A stretch of 64,000 nt of DNA from Arenimonas composti TR7-09 = DSM 18010. Lineage in GTDB: Bacteria > Pseudomonadota > Gammaproteobacteria > Xanthomonadales > Xanthomonadaceae. This document shows, piece by piece, positions 16,969 to 25,495 of the stretch. Position numbers and translations under genes: made by a program. Numbering within the stretch: the stretch's first letter is position 1; each line of letters begins with the position of its first letter. The notes below the pieces were generated by a model that saw only the letters and a program-made list of their open reading frames with translations, did no database searches and had not been told where the DNA came from. The DNA lies in assembly GCF_000426365.1 (NCBI RefSeq), contig NZ_AUFF01000001.1, positions 496,001-560,000 of the forward strand, read 5' to 3'.

Positions 16969-16987
16969 CCTCGGACGAACTACGAAC
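16969..16987. repeat. lone arm of a composite hairpin (word GTTCGTAGTTCGTCCGAGG)
   Basis: Read on the minus strand, this 19-mer directly follows the stop of the M49 peptidase gene (16993). It matches the left arm of the composite hairpin at 47192-47210 at 18 of 19 positions. I see no complementary partner in the 120 bases to its left, so the hairpin is incomplete. Confidence 0.65.
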
Positions 16988-16992
16988 TGCCC

Positions 16993-18672
16993 TCAGTCCT
17001 GGCGCAGCACGATGTCGACCGGAATCTCGCGCGCCGCCAGCGCATCGAGGTCCGCCTGCAGCGCCGCCGGCACCTTGCCGTACTGGTCGCGGAAAGCGCG
17101 CGCGGCCTCGTAATCGCCGTCGCCCTGCAGGGTCAGGATCTTCGCCGACAGCGCGTCGACGGCTTCGCGCATCTTCGCGAAGTCGACCCGCCAGGTGCCG
17201 GACGCCGCGTTGCGCGCGAAGGCGCCGCGTTCGTGCAGGAAGTTGAACGCGACCATGTTCGCCTGGCCGTGGGCGCTGCCGGCGCCGAAGCGCACCGAGC
17301 GGAAGATGCCGGCGAGGAAGGTCACGTAGTTGTCGTCGAGCTTGTCGGCGTCGAGTTCGCCCATCCCGCCGAGCGCACCGATCATGTACAGGCCCAGGAT
17401 GTCGGCCTTGCCTTCCTCGTAGCTGGCGGTGAGGTCGGTCAGCGCCTCGCGCACGGTGCCGCGGCCGTCGAGCGTGTTCTTGATGCCGAGGCCGTGCGCG
17501 ACCTCGTGGAACATCACGTTCTCGAAGAAGGCGTCGAAGGTGATGCGCCCGCGCTGCGACGGGTCGATCAGCGCATCGGCGATCGGCACCAGGATGGTGT
17601 CGAACTTCGCGCGCATCGTGTTCTCGAGCTGCAGGCGGCGCGAGCCCTTGGCGAGCTGCACTTCCTCGTCGTTCGGCAGGTTGATCGCGATCGTCTTGGC
17701 GCCGGCATTGGCATCGCCGCCGTAATACAGCGCGAAGTAGGCGTTGAGGTCGGCATCGGTGCCGGGCATCTCGGCCTTGTAGCGGTCTTCGACCGGCAGC
17801 CCGCGCTGCAGCGCCGGCAGGTGCTGCGCGAAGCGCTGCAGGCGCGCGCTCCATTCGATGTCCTTGACCAGCACGAAGGCCTCGAACGCGGTCTTCAGGC
17901 CGTAGAGCTGGTCCTGGTAGCTCTCGATCGGCCCGATCACGACGTCGATCGGGCTGTCCTTCATGTCCATCCAGGCCATGTCGCTGGGCTGGTAGTCGCC
18001 GCTCAGCAGCGCGTCGGCGCGCAGGCGCAGGTAGTCGGCGAACTTCGGATCGCTGGCGACGTCCGCGGCCTTCAGCAGCAGCGCGGCGACCTGGTGCAGC
18101 TCGTCGGCGAACTCGACGTGGTAAGGAACGACGACGAGGGCGCCGGCTTCATCCCGGGCGATGATCGTGTAGGGCGAGTCCTTGCCGGGCAGGTCGGCCG
18201 CGGCGAACTCCTCCTTCGTCATGTCCGCCGGATAGAAACGGGCGCCGGGCGGCCGCGGACCGACGCCGGCGACGAACGGCCGGTGGTCGTCGAGGATGTC
18301 CCAGGGGCCGTAGTTGATCTCGACGAAGCGGCGGGTCGCCGGGTCGTCGATCGTCGACAGCAGGCCGTCGAGATCGCCGTAGACCTGGCGGCGGAACAGC
18401 GCGTCGACGATCCGCCCGGCCTGCAGCAGGTAGTCGATCGCCTGGCGGTCGCCTTCGGACAAATGCGAGAGGTCGGCGGTCAGCGGCACCTCGGCATAGG
18501 CGGCGACCTTCGCGGCGATCTCCGCCGGCGCCGGCACCGCGTCGGCGGTGGTGTCGCCGGCCGGGGCGGCCGCGGTGGGCGCGGAATCGGCCGGCGGAGC
18601 CTCCCGCGTGCAGCCCGGCAGGCCGGCGGCGAAGGTGAGGGCGATTGCTAGGGTCAGCGGACGGATGGACAT
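16993..18672 (-). CDS. lipoprotein of the M49 (dipeptidyl-peptidase III-like) family
   Basis: A 559-residue predicted lipoprotein: signal peptide with lipobox (AAGLPGC), then an Ala/Pro/Thr-rich linker to about residue 50. The catalytic zinc site is HEVAHGLG in FENVMFHEVAHGLGIKNTL, with the third ligand in the downstream YEEGKAD segment. Classical dipeptidyl-peptidase III has HEXXGH with an extra residue; this group has plain HEXXH but the same flanking pattern. Enzymes of the family clip dipeptides from peptide N-termini. Lipid anchoring places it outside the cytoplasm, fitting breakdown of external peptides. ATG at 18672 chosen because it begins the signal peptide. Confidence 0.82.
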   Translation of the reverse strand: MSIRPLTLAIALTFAAGLPGCTREAPPADSAPTAAAPAGDTTADAVPAPAEIAAKVAAYAEVPLTADLSHLSEGDRQAIDYLLQAGRIVDALFRRQVYGDLDGLLSTIDDPATRRFVEINYGPWDILDDHRPFVAGVGPRPPGARFYPADMTKEEFAAADLPGKDSPYTIIARDEAGALVVVPYHVEFADELHQVAALLLKAADVASDPKFADYLRLRADALLSGDYQPSDMAWMDMKDSPIDVVIGPIESYQDQLYGLKTAFEAFVLVKDIEWSARLQRFAQHLPALQRGLPVEDRYKAEMPGTDADLNAYFALYYGGDANAGAKTIAINLPNDEEVQLAKGSRRLQLENTMRAKFDTILVPIADALIDPSQRGRITFDAFFENVMFHEVAHGLGIKNTLDGRGTVREALTDLTASYEEGKADILGLYMIGALGGMGELDADKLDDNYVTFLAGIFRSVRFGAGSAHGQANMVAFNFLHERGAFARNAASGTWRVDFAKMREAVDALSAKILTLQGDGDYEAARAFRDQYGKVPAALQADLDALAAREIPVDIVLRQD

Positions 18673-18746
18673 GGTTCGGCTCCGTGGCAGGGACCGCGAT
18701 GATGCCAGCCCCGGTCGGGCCGCGGGCCGTGCCGGAGGCAACGGGG

Positions 18747-19862
18747 TCAGTCTTCCAGCGACGCCTGCGGGGCGGCCACTTCCGCACGATCGCGGCCCGC
18801 GGACTTGGCGGCGTAAAGCGCGCGGTCGGCGGCTTCCAGCCACTCGCGCAGCGCCGGTTCGCCGGCCGGTGCCGCGGCGAGGCCGATGCTTGTCGATACC
18901 CGCAGTTCCGGCGCGCGATCGAAGCGGCGGCCGGCGATCTCGACGCGCAGCGCGTCGGCGACCTCGCGCGCTTGATCGACCGGCAACGGCAGCGCGACGA
19001 CGAATTCGTCGCCGCCCAGGCGCCCGGCGACGCAGCCCTCGGGCAGCACGCGGTCGATGGCGACGGCGATCGCCCGCAGCACCTCGTCGCCGAGGCCGTG
19101 CCCCCAGCGGTCGTTGATCTGCTTGAAGCGGTCGGCATCCAGCAGCATCAGCGTGGCCTCGGCGTGGTCGGCGCGCTGGGTCGTCGCCAGCGCCAGCGCC
19201 CCTTCCTCCCAATGCCGGCGGTTGGCCAACCCGGTCAGGCCGTCGCGCTGGCTCAGCTCGGCCAGCTGCAGGTTCTGCCGCGACACCCGTCGCACCAGCT
19301 GGTAGGAGCTCTGCGCGACCGCCAGCGAATGCACCACCAGCAGCGGCGCGGTCGCCAGGATCACCGCGGTGCTCGACGGGAAGTCGACCGCGAAGCCGGT
19401 CGCCAGGCCGGCGAGCAGCAGGCCGGTCGCGAACCACGGCAGCGAGCGCAGCCACAGCCCGCGCACGCCGGAATGGATCTTGTCGGCGGTGACCATGGTC
19501 GCCAGCACCGCCGACGGCAGCAGGTTGAAATGCAGCATCGGCAGCCAGCTGCCGGCGAGGAAGGAATCGATGACGAAGTTGCGCAGTTCGGCCTTCAGCG
19601 GGTCACGGCTGGCGATCGCCCAGCGGAAAGCGACGTGCGGCCAGAGCACGCAGCTGAGCACGACCCAGGTCCAGGCCGCCCAGCCGGCGTCCAGCTCGAG
19701 CAGCACCGCCGCCAGCGGAAGCGCCGACAGGCTCATGCCGAGGATGCGGAACCTGTAGGTGCGGCGCGGCAGGCTTCGCAGCCGCTTCGCCGGATCGCCG
19801 TCGCCGCGGTGGGGATCTTGGCGACGCCTGACCGGTGGTTCGGAGGACGGGGAGGCGGGCAT
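18747..19862 (-). CDS. MASE2-domain diguanylate cyclase
   Basis: A 371-residue membrane cyclase of the AdrA/DgcC type. The N-terminal MASE2 region starts with LPRRTYRFRILGMSLSALPL and has about five or six membrane helices to residue 165. The GGDEF domain follows, with DADRFKQINDRWGHGLGD and the active-site loop RLGGDEF near residue 285. Cyclase activity is expected. The RxxD inhibitory site is absent (Pro and Cys at the aligned positions). A paralogue with the same architecture lies at 28403-29497. A start 14 codons upstream (19904) is possible; the adopted ATG leaves a shorter charged leader before MASE2. Confidence 0.88.
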   Translation of the reverse strand: MPASPSSEPPVRRRQDPHRGDGDPAKRLRSLPRRTYRFRILGMSLSALPLAAVLLELDAGWAAWTWVVLSCVLWPHVAFRWAIASRDPLKAELRNFVIDSFLAGSWLPMLHFNLLPSAVLATMVTADKIHSGVRGLWLRSLPWFATGLLLAGLATGFAVDFPSSTAVILATAPLLVVHSLAVAQSSYQLVRRVSRQNLQLAELSQRDGLTGLANRRHWEEGALALATTQRADHAEATLMLLDADRFKQINDRWGHGLGDEVLRAIAVAIDRVLPEGCVAGRLGGDEFVVALPLPVDQAREVADALRVEIAGRRFDRAPELRVSTSIGLAAAPAGEPALREWLEAADRALYAAKSAGRDRAEVAAPQASLED

Positions 19863-19978
19863 CGGTCGGCGAAGGCGGGAGCAATCGCGATCATAGCGTC
19901 TCATTCGGCGGGCGCCGCATACGCGGCGTCCACGGGCGGTGTCGTCTGCTGCACCTACCCCACGCGAGGAGCACGACG

Positions 19979-20164
19979 ATGCCCACCGGCAAGCGCGAGA
20001 AGATCAGCCCCAACGGCGATGCCCGTTTCGTCCGCCGCGACGAGCAGGGCCGCTTCAAGGAGAGCGACGACGTCGGCCGTTCGCTCGCCGCCGACCGCCG
20101 CCAGAAGGCGAAGACCACGGTGAAGTCCGGCCAGGGCGACCGCGGCGACCAGAAGCGTCGCTGA
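19979..20164 (+). CDS. small basic protein upstream of ligD
   Basis: A 61-residue, very hydrophilic, Lys/Arg/Asp-rich protein: MPTGKREKISPNGDARFVRR, then DEQGRFKESDDVGRSLAADR and a KTTVKSGQGDRG end. A good ribosome site (GAGGA) precedes the ATG. Short proteins of this type are widespread in Proteobacteria and often sit near ligD or Ku genes. It is only 5 bases from ligD, so the two are probably co-transcribed. No structure or function is known to me; disorder and nucleic-acid binding are plausible from composition. Confidence 0.8.
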   Translation: MPTGKREKISPNGDARFVRRDEQGRFKESDDVGRSLAADRRQKAKTTVKSGQGDRGDQKRR

Positions 20165-20169
20165 GGCCG

Positions 20170-22836
20170 GTGAGCCTCGCCGAATACCGCCGCAAGCGCG
20201 ACTTCGCGCGCACCGCCGAGCCCGAGCCGGGCAAGCCGATGCCGCGCGGCAAGCGGCCGCTGTTCGTGGTGCAGCTGCACCACGCCAGCCGCCGCCACTA
20301 CGACTTCCGTCTGCAGGTCGGCGATGCGCTGAAGAGCTGGGCGGTGCCCAAGGGGCCCAGCTACGACCCGGCGGTGAAGCGCATGGCGGTCGAGGTGGAG
20401 GACCATCCGCTCGACTACGCCGGCTTCGAAGGCGACATCCCGAAAGGCGAATACGGCGGCGGCCACGTCGCCCGCTTCGACACCGGCACCTGGAGCAGCG
20501 AGGGCGACGTCGAGGCGCAGCTGGCGAAAGGCCATCTGCGCTTCGAGCTGTTCGGCGAGCGCCTGAAGGGCGGCTGGCACCTGGTGCGCTCGGGCAAGCC
20601 GGCGCGGCAGCCGCAGTGGCTGCTGTTCAAGGAGAAGGACGAGTTCGCCGGCGAGCTGGAAGCGGACGACCTGCTGGAGGGCGTCACGAAGCCCGGCGGG
20701 AAGCCGGAATCGGGAAACGGGAAGCGGGTTTCGGAGCGCGGGGTGGCGAAGGGGAAGCGCAAGGGCGCGGCCTTGGTCGCCTCCGCTCCTGCTGTTTCGC
20801 CGGCAGCACGAAAGCGGCGGGTGGACTGGGCGGGACGGGCGGCGAAGTTGCCGGGTTCGCGCGAGCGCAAGCTGAAGGACGCGGCCTTCATGCCGCAGCT
20901 GGCGCGGCTCGGCGAGGCGCCGCCGGCCGGCGAGCAATGGCTGCACGAGCTGAAGTGGGACGGCTACCGGATCCTGGCCACGATCGTCGACGGCCGGGTG
21001 CGGTTGTGGTCGCGCAACGCCCTCGAATGGACCGACCGGCTGCCCGATGTCGCCACCGCGCTCGCGCAGCTCGGCCTGAAGGCCGCGGCCTTCGACGGCG
21101 AACTGATCGCCGGGCAGGGCACCCAGCAGGATTTCAACCGCCTGCAGGCGACGCTGTCCGGGCAGCAGGCCGGGGCGCTGGCCTACGTGATGTTCGACCT
21201 GCTGCACGTCGACGGCGTCGACATCTCGGAAGCGCCGCTGCGCGAGCGCAAGGCGCTGCTGGCGCAGTTGCTGGCGAAGCCGCCGCGGCACCTCGCCTAC
21301 AGCTCGCATGTCGAAGGCGAGGCGGATGCCGCCTATGCGCTCGCCGCCGAACAGGGCTTCGAAGGCCTGATCTCCAAGCGCGCCGATCGTCCGTACCGGC
21401 CGGGCCGCGGCGACGACTGGCGCAAGAGCAAGCGCCGCGACTCCGATGAATTCGCGGTGGTCGGCACGACACCGGGCAAGGGCGCGCGCGCCGCGGGCTT
21501 CGGTTCGCTGCTGCTGGCCCGCCCGGATGGCGACGGCGGCTGGTCCTATGCGGGCCGCGTCGGCAGTGGCTTCGACGACGCGACGATGCGGGCGCTGGTG
21601 AAGCGCCTCGGCGACGCCGGCAGCGCGACGCCCTCGGTGGCGATCACGCCGACGCAGCAGCGCGAACTCGGGCGCGGGGCGCGCTGGTTCGCGCCCGAAC
21701 TGGTCGTCGAGGTGATCGCCCGCGGCATCGGCAGCAGCGGCGTGCTGCGGCAGCCGTCGCTGAAGGCCCTGCGGCCGGACAAGACGCCGGCCGATCTCGG
21801 CGACAGCGACCGCGGCCCCGTCGGGCGGGCCGCACGGGGAGCAGCGATGGCAGCCAGGAAATCCGCGAAGAAGGCCACGAAGAAAGTGGCGAAGAAGCCG
21901 GCCGCCAAGGTCGCGAAGACCGCGGCGAAGAAGGCGACGAAACGCACGCGCGACGACGACACCGCGGGCCCGGTGCGCATCAGCAGTCCCGACCGGGTCG
22001 TGTATCCGGAGGACGGCTACACCAAGGCCGAGGTCGCCGCGTATTACGACGCGGTGATGCCGCAGCTGCTGCCGGAGATCGCCGGCCGGCCGCTGTCGGT
22101 GATCCGCTGCCCCGACGGCAGCCAGGGTGCCTGCTTCTTCCAGAAGCACCACACTGCCGGCCTGAAGCGCGTCGACAGCGTGCGCCTGAAGGAGGAATCG
22201 GAGGCGTCGGGCGAGTACCTGGTTGCCGGTGCCGCCGAAGACGTGATGGAACTGGTGCAGTTCAACGCGCTGGAGTTCCATCCCTGGGGTTCGCATGCCG
22301 ACCGTCCGGACCGCGCCGACCGCATCGTCTTCGACCTCGATCCGGGGCCGGAGGTCGCCTTCGCCGAAGTCAGGCGCGCCGCCCGCGACGTGCGCGAGCT
22401 GCTGAAGAAGGCGGGGCTGGAATCGTTCCTGCGCACGACCGGTGGCAAGGGCCTGCACGTGGTGGTGCCGCTGGCGCCGGCCGAGGACTGGGAACTGGTG
22501 CGCCGCTTCGCGCGGGGCTTCGCGGAGTCGCTGGCCGCCGCGGAGCCCGAGCGCTTCATCGCGGTGTCGACGCTGAAGAAACGCCCCGGGAAGATCTTCG
22601 TCGACTACCTGCGCAATGGCCGCGGCGCCACCGCGGTGGCCAGCTATTCGCTGCGCGCGCGGCCGGGCGCGCCGGTGGCGATGCCGCTGCCGTGGTCGGC
22701 GCTGCCGCGGCTGACCTCGGGGGCGCAGTACACGCTGGCGAACACGCCGGCCCACCTGCGCCGCCGGCGCAGCGATCCCTGGGCCGGCATGGCGCGGCTG
22801 AAACAGGGGCTGGCGCGCTGGCGTCAGCAGGACTGA
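20170..22836 (+). CDS. ligD: multifunctional ATP-dependent DNA ligase D
   Basis: An 888-residue non-homologous end-joining ligase with all three modules. Residues 1-165 are the 3'-phosphoesterase domain (QLHHASRRHYDFRL near 36-48). The ligase domain spans about 240-540, with nucleophile K262 in ELKWDGYR. The polymerase/primase domain spans about 595-880, with metal-binding D722 and D724 in FDLDPGP. The GTG at 20170 matches the usual family start (SLAEYRRKRDF). Two linkers are notable: residues about 173-225 are a Gly/Lys/Arg-rich stretch encoded by hairpin-like words, and residues 560-595 are a Lys/Ala-rich, histone H1-like stretch. LigD normally works with Ku, but no Ku gene is in this window. 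Confidence 0.95.
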   Translation: MSLAEYRRKRDFARTAEPEPGKPMPRGKRPLFVVQLHHASRRHYDFRLQVGDALKSWAVPKGPSYDPAVKRMAVEVEDHPLDYAGFEGDIPKGEYGGGHVARFDTGTWSSEGDVEAQLAKGHLRFELFGERLKGGWHLVRSGKPARQPQWLLFKEKDEFAGELEADDLLEGVTKPGGKPESGNGKRVSERGVAKGKRKGAALVASAPAVSPAARKRRVDWAGRAAKLPGSRERKLKDAAFMPQLARLGEAPPAGEQWLHELKWDGYRILATIVDGRVRLWSRNALEWTDRLPDVATALAQLGLKAAAFDGELIAGQGTQQDFNRLQATLSGQQAGALAYVMFDLLHVDGVDISEAPLRERKALLAQLLAKPPRHLAYSSHVEGEADAAYALAAEQGFEGLISKRADRPYRPGRGDDWRKSKRRDSDEFAVVGTTPGKGARAAGFGSLLLARPDGDGGWSYAGRVGSGFDDATMRALVKRLGDAGSATPSVAITPTQQRELGRGARWFAPELVVEVIARGIGSSGVLRQPSLKALRPDKTPADLGDSDRGPVGRAARGAAMAARKSAKKATKKVAKKPAAKVAKTAAKKATKRTRDDDTAGPVRISSPDRVVYPEDGYTKAEVAAYYDAVMPQLLPEIAGRPLSVIRCPDGSQGACFFQKHHTAGLKRVDSVRLKEESEASGEYLVAGAAEDVMELVQFNALEFHPWGSHADRPDRADRIVFDLDPGPEVAFAEVRRAARDVRELLKKAGLESFLRTTGGKGLHVVVPLAPAEDWELVRRFARGFAESLAAAEPERFIAVSTLKKRPGKIFVDYLRNGRGATAVASYSLRARPGAPVAMPLPWSALPRLTSGAQYTLANTPAHLRRRRSDPWAGMARLKQGLARWRQQD
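20695..20760. repeat. hairpin-arm-like words inside ligD linker
   Basis: Purine-rich words GGGAAGCCGGAATCGGGAAA and CGGGAAGCGGG occur in tandem inside the linker between the phosphoesterase and ligase domains. They look like the arms of the intergenic composite hairpins (compare ACGGGAAACGAG at 51220-51231). A complementary right arm is at best very degenerate (20780-20802). Confidence 0.4.
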
Positions 22837-22919
22837 GCAGCCCGCGCGACTACGGTCGCAGAAGCGGCGCGGCGGGGGTTGCTAGACTGCGCGCGGATTT
22901 CCCGGGCAGGCAGCCTGAC

Positions 22920-23927
22920 GTGCAGACGATCTATCGACTCGAGGCGCGCTGGACCGGCGGCGCGCCGCCGGCGGCGGTCGCCGCGGCGCTCGACGCGCTG
23001 CCGCGCTACGACGGCGATGCGCTGATGCAGGCGGTGCGGGCGCTGTCGCCGGCGGCGATGCACACCGGGTTCCTGCTGCACGAGCTGCGCGAACGGGTCG
23101 AACTGCGCCGGGTGCAGCGCGACGAGGCGCTGTGGAAACTCGAACTGCGCGGGCCGCGCGACGGCCAGGCCGACGTGATCTGCGTGCTCGATTTCCTCGC
23201 CGCGCTCGGCTTCCGGCACGTGTCGGTGAGCGGCCCCGACGCCGGCGGCGAGCAGCACGTGCTGAGTGCCGAACTGTGGCGCCAGCGCTTCGAGCTCGAC
23301 GACGCGTTCGTGTTCTTCGCCGAAGACGACGACGCCGTCGAGGACGATCTCGACGATGAAGCCGATGCCGCCGAGGAGGCCGGGGCCGAACTCGACGACG
23401 GCTTCGTCGATCATTTCGAACTGCATGCCGAAGGCTACGACGACGGCGAAGGCAATGCGCTGCCGGCGGTCGGGCCGCGCCTGAGCGGGGTCGAGCTGAT
23501 GCCGCTGCGCGGACTGTTCGCCGCGCTCGCGTCCGAACCGGAGGGTGGGGCGGGCGACTGCCTGGTGACCTTCGCGATGGTCGCCGAGCGGCTGCAGGCG
23601 CTGCATGAGCTGCACGCGTCGGAGGTCGAGTTCGGCGACGGCGACGGCGGCGCCGGCCTGTTCCTCGCGGCGGCGCACCGGCACGGCCGGGAACTCGACG
23701 GTGACGGCCTGCGCAGGCCGCTCTACGCCTGGTATGCCGGGCTCGCGGCGCAGGGCCTGGACATCGAGCATCTGGGCAGTCTGCGGTTGCTGGTCGCGCG
23801 CGCGGCCCAGTTCACCGGCGTGCTCTGCGGGCTGGTCGCCGAGCAGGGCCGGGGGCAGGGCGACCTCAGCGGGCTGGTCGGCATCGCGGCGGCCGCCGCC
23901 GGTTTCGTCGAATTCGGCGACGACTGA
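22920..23927 (+). CDS. acidic protein of unknown function
   Basis: A 335-residue protein I do not recognise. It begins at GTG 22920, 31 bases after a TAGACT -10-like box (22883-22888). The N-terminal 130 residues are mixed (VQTIYRLEARW, then LPRYDGDALMQAVRALSP). Residues about 135-180 are extremely acidic (EDDDAVEDDLDDEADAAEE), and the C-terminal part is helical. There is no signal peptide or membrane segment. The acidic linker resembles those of proteins that bind basic partners, but no interaction can be inferred. It follows ligD on the same strand after 83 bases, with its own putative promoter. Confidence 0.65.
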   Translation: MQTIYRLEARWTGGAPPAAVAAALDALPRYDGDALMQAVRALSPAAMHTGFLLHELRERVELRRVQRDEALWKLELRGPRDGQADVICVLDFLAALGFRHVSVSGPDAGGEQHVLSAELWRQRFELDDAFVFFAEDDDAVEDDLDDEADAAEEAGAELDDGFVDHFELHAEGYDDGEGNALPAVGPRLSGVELMPLRGLFAALASEPEGGAGDCLVTFAMVAERLQALHELHASEVEFGDGDGGAGLFLAAAHRHGRELDGDGLRRPLYAWYAGLAAQGLDIEHLGSLRLLVARAAQFTGVLCGLVAEQGRGQGDLSGLVGIAAAAAGFVEFGDD

Positions 23928-23931
23928 GGCG

Positions 23932-24222
23932 CTAGCGGCCGCGCACCGCGGCATCGGCCGCGTCGGCATCCGAAGCCGGCGGCTCGGCGGCCGTTTCGAT
24001 CCTGCCGTCGGTGGCGGTGCGCTCGAGTTCGTCGTCGCCGATCCGCGCCGCCGCCGCGGCGGCGGTTCGCGCCGGATCGTCGCCGCCCTTCGCGACCCGT
24101 TCCTTCGGCGGCGGCGGGCCTGGCTCGCGCGGCGCCGGCTCGCGCGGCCCGGGGTCCTTCTTCGCCGGCGGCGTTTCCGCCGGATGACGCTCCGCGTCCT
24201 GTGTTCCGTCCCGTCCGCTCAT
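23932..24222 (-). CDS. small Pro/Ala/Glu-rich hypothetical protein
   Basis: A 96-residue low-complexity protein: MSGRDGTQDAERHPAETPPA, then a Pro/Arg/Glu-rich part (PREPAPREPGPPPPKE) and an Ala-rich acidic end. No domain, signal or membrane segment is visible. It converges on the acidic unknown gene with a 4-base gap and is divergent from ybdK. The dense packing supports a real gene, but composition alone could also give a chance frame in GC-rich DNA, so confidence is moderate. Confidence 0.45.
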   Translation of the reverse strand: MSGRDGTQDAERHPAETPPAKKDPGPREPAPREPGPPPPKERVAKGGDDPARTAAAAAARIGDDELERTATDGRIETAAEPPASDADAADAAVRGR

Positions 24223-24352
24223 GGGCGCGCCCCGGTGAATGCCTGTCGACCTGATGCCACGGCGGCGGTGACGGCCGCGTAGCCGGCGGCGATGACCTCG
24301 CCTTTTCGGCCGGGCGCGCAAGCTCGCGCGGATCCCGCGACCGGAGCCGGCA

Positions 24353-25495
24353 ATGCCCAGCCACGAATGGACCTTCGGCATCGAGGAGGAATATTTCCTG
24401 GTGCACGCGCGCAGCGGCGAGCTGGTGCGGCGGGTGCCGGCGAAGCTGCTCGCACGGGCGCAGGCGCGGCTCGGCGAGGTGGTGGTACCGGAGCTGCTGC
24501 AATGCCAGCTCGAGGCCGCCTCGCCGGTGTTCGCCAGCAGTGCCGAAGCCCGCGAGCGGCTGCCGGCGCTGCGGCGCGAACTCGCCGAAGTGGTCGGCGC
24601 CGCCGGTTACCGGCTGGTCGCGGCCGGTACCCATCCGCTGGCCGGCTGGCATGGGCAGACGGTGACCGCGAAGCCGCGCTATGCCGAACTGGTCGAGGAT
24701 TTCCAGATCATCGGCCGCCGCAACGTGCTCTGCGGCATGCACGTGCACGCCGCGGTGCCGGCCGGCGTCGACCGGGTCGCGCTGATGAACCGGCTGATGC
24801 CCTGGTTGCCGCTGCTGCTGGCGCTGTCGGCCTCGTCGCCGTTCTGGGGCGGCCTGCCGACCGGACTGATGAGCTATCGCCAGGCGGCCTACGACGAATG
24901 GCCGCGCACCGGCATTCCCGATCCGTTCCCGGACCAGCGCGCCTACGACGCCTTCGTGCGCCGGCTCGTGCGCCAGGGCGCGATTCCCGACGCCAGCAAC
25001 CTGTGGTGGGCGATCCGGCCGTCGCTGCGGCTGCCGACGCTCGAGCTCAGGATCTGCGACGTTTGCCCGCGCAGCGCCGACGCCCTGGCGCTCGCGGCGC
25101 TGTATCGCTGCCTGGTGCGCCTGCACGTGCGGCGGCCGGCCCTCGGTGCGGGCTTCGACCCGGCCGGCCGCCGGCTGATCGACGAGAACCGCTGGCGCGC
25201 GAAGCGCTGGGGCGTCGCGGCCAGCTTCCTGGCGGCAAAGGGTCGCGGGCCGGTGCCGGCCAGGGCGCTGTTCGAACGCCTGCGCCGGCTGATCGGCCCC
25301 GACATCGCCGCCCTCGACTGCGCCCCGGAGATCGAGCACTGCGCGACGATCCTCGCCGAGGGCACGGCCGCCGATGCGCAGCTCGCGGTCTACCAGCGCG
25401 CCCGCGCGCAGGGCGCGGGCCGGCACGGCGCGGTGCGGCGGGTCGTCGACTGGCTCGCCGACGCCACCGTCGCCGGGGCACAATCGCGGCGATGA
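24353..25495 (+). CDS. YbdK-type carboxylate-amine ligase (glutamate-cysteine ligase 2 family)
   Basis: A 380-residue enzyme of the glutamate-cysteine ligase type 2 family. It opens with the family signature EWTFGIEEEYFLV; LLQCQLEAASPV, CGMHVHAAVP (metal/ATP site) and PSLRLPTLELRICDVCP follow. E. coli YbdK has weak gamma-glutamylcysteine ligase activity; the true substrates of most members are unknown. The 3' end overlaps the next gene by ATGA (25492-25495), so the ligase and the glutamine-amidotransferase-like hydrolase are translationally coupled. This suggests they make and hydrolyse the same kind of gamma-glutamyl or amide bond (inference). Confidence 0.9.
   Translation: MPSHEWTFGIEEEYFLVHARSGELVRRVPAKLLARAQARLGEVVVPELLQCQLEAASPVFASSAEARERLPALRRELAEVVGAAGYRLVAAGTHPLAGWHGQTVTAKPRYAELVEDFQIIGRRNVLCGMHVHAAVPAGVDRVALMNRLMPWLPLLLALSASSPFWGGLPTGLMSYRQAAYDEWPRTGIPDPFPDQRAYDAFVRRLVRQGAIPDASNLWWAIRPSLRLPTLELRICDVCPRSADALALAALYRCLVRLHVRRPALGAGFDPAGRRLIDENRWRAKRWGVAASFLAAKGRGPVPARALFERLRRLIGPDIAALDCAPEIEHCATILAEGTAADAQLAVYQRARAQGAGRHGAVRRVVDWLADATVAGAQSRR

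Noticed and set aside
19891-22755. A 954-codon open frame opposite ligD
   Set aside because: It lies fully antisense to ligD, whose domains and catalytic residues are clear. The antisense product has no recognisable motif.
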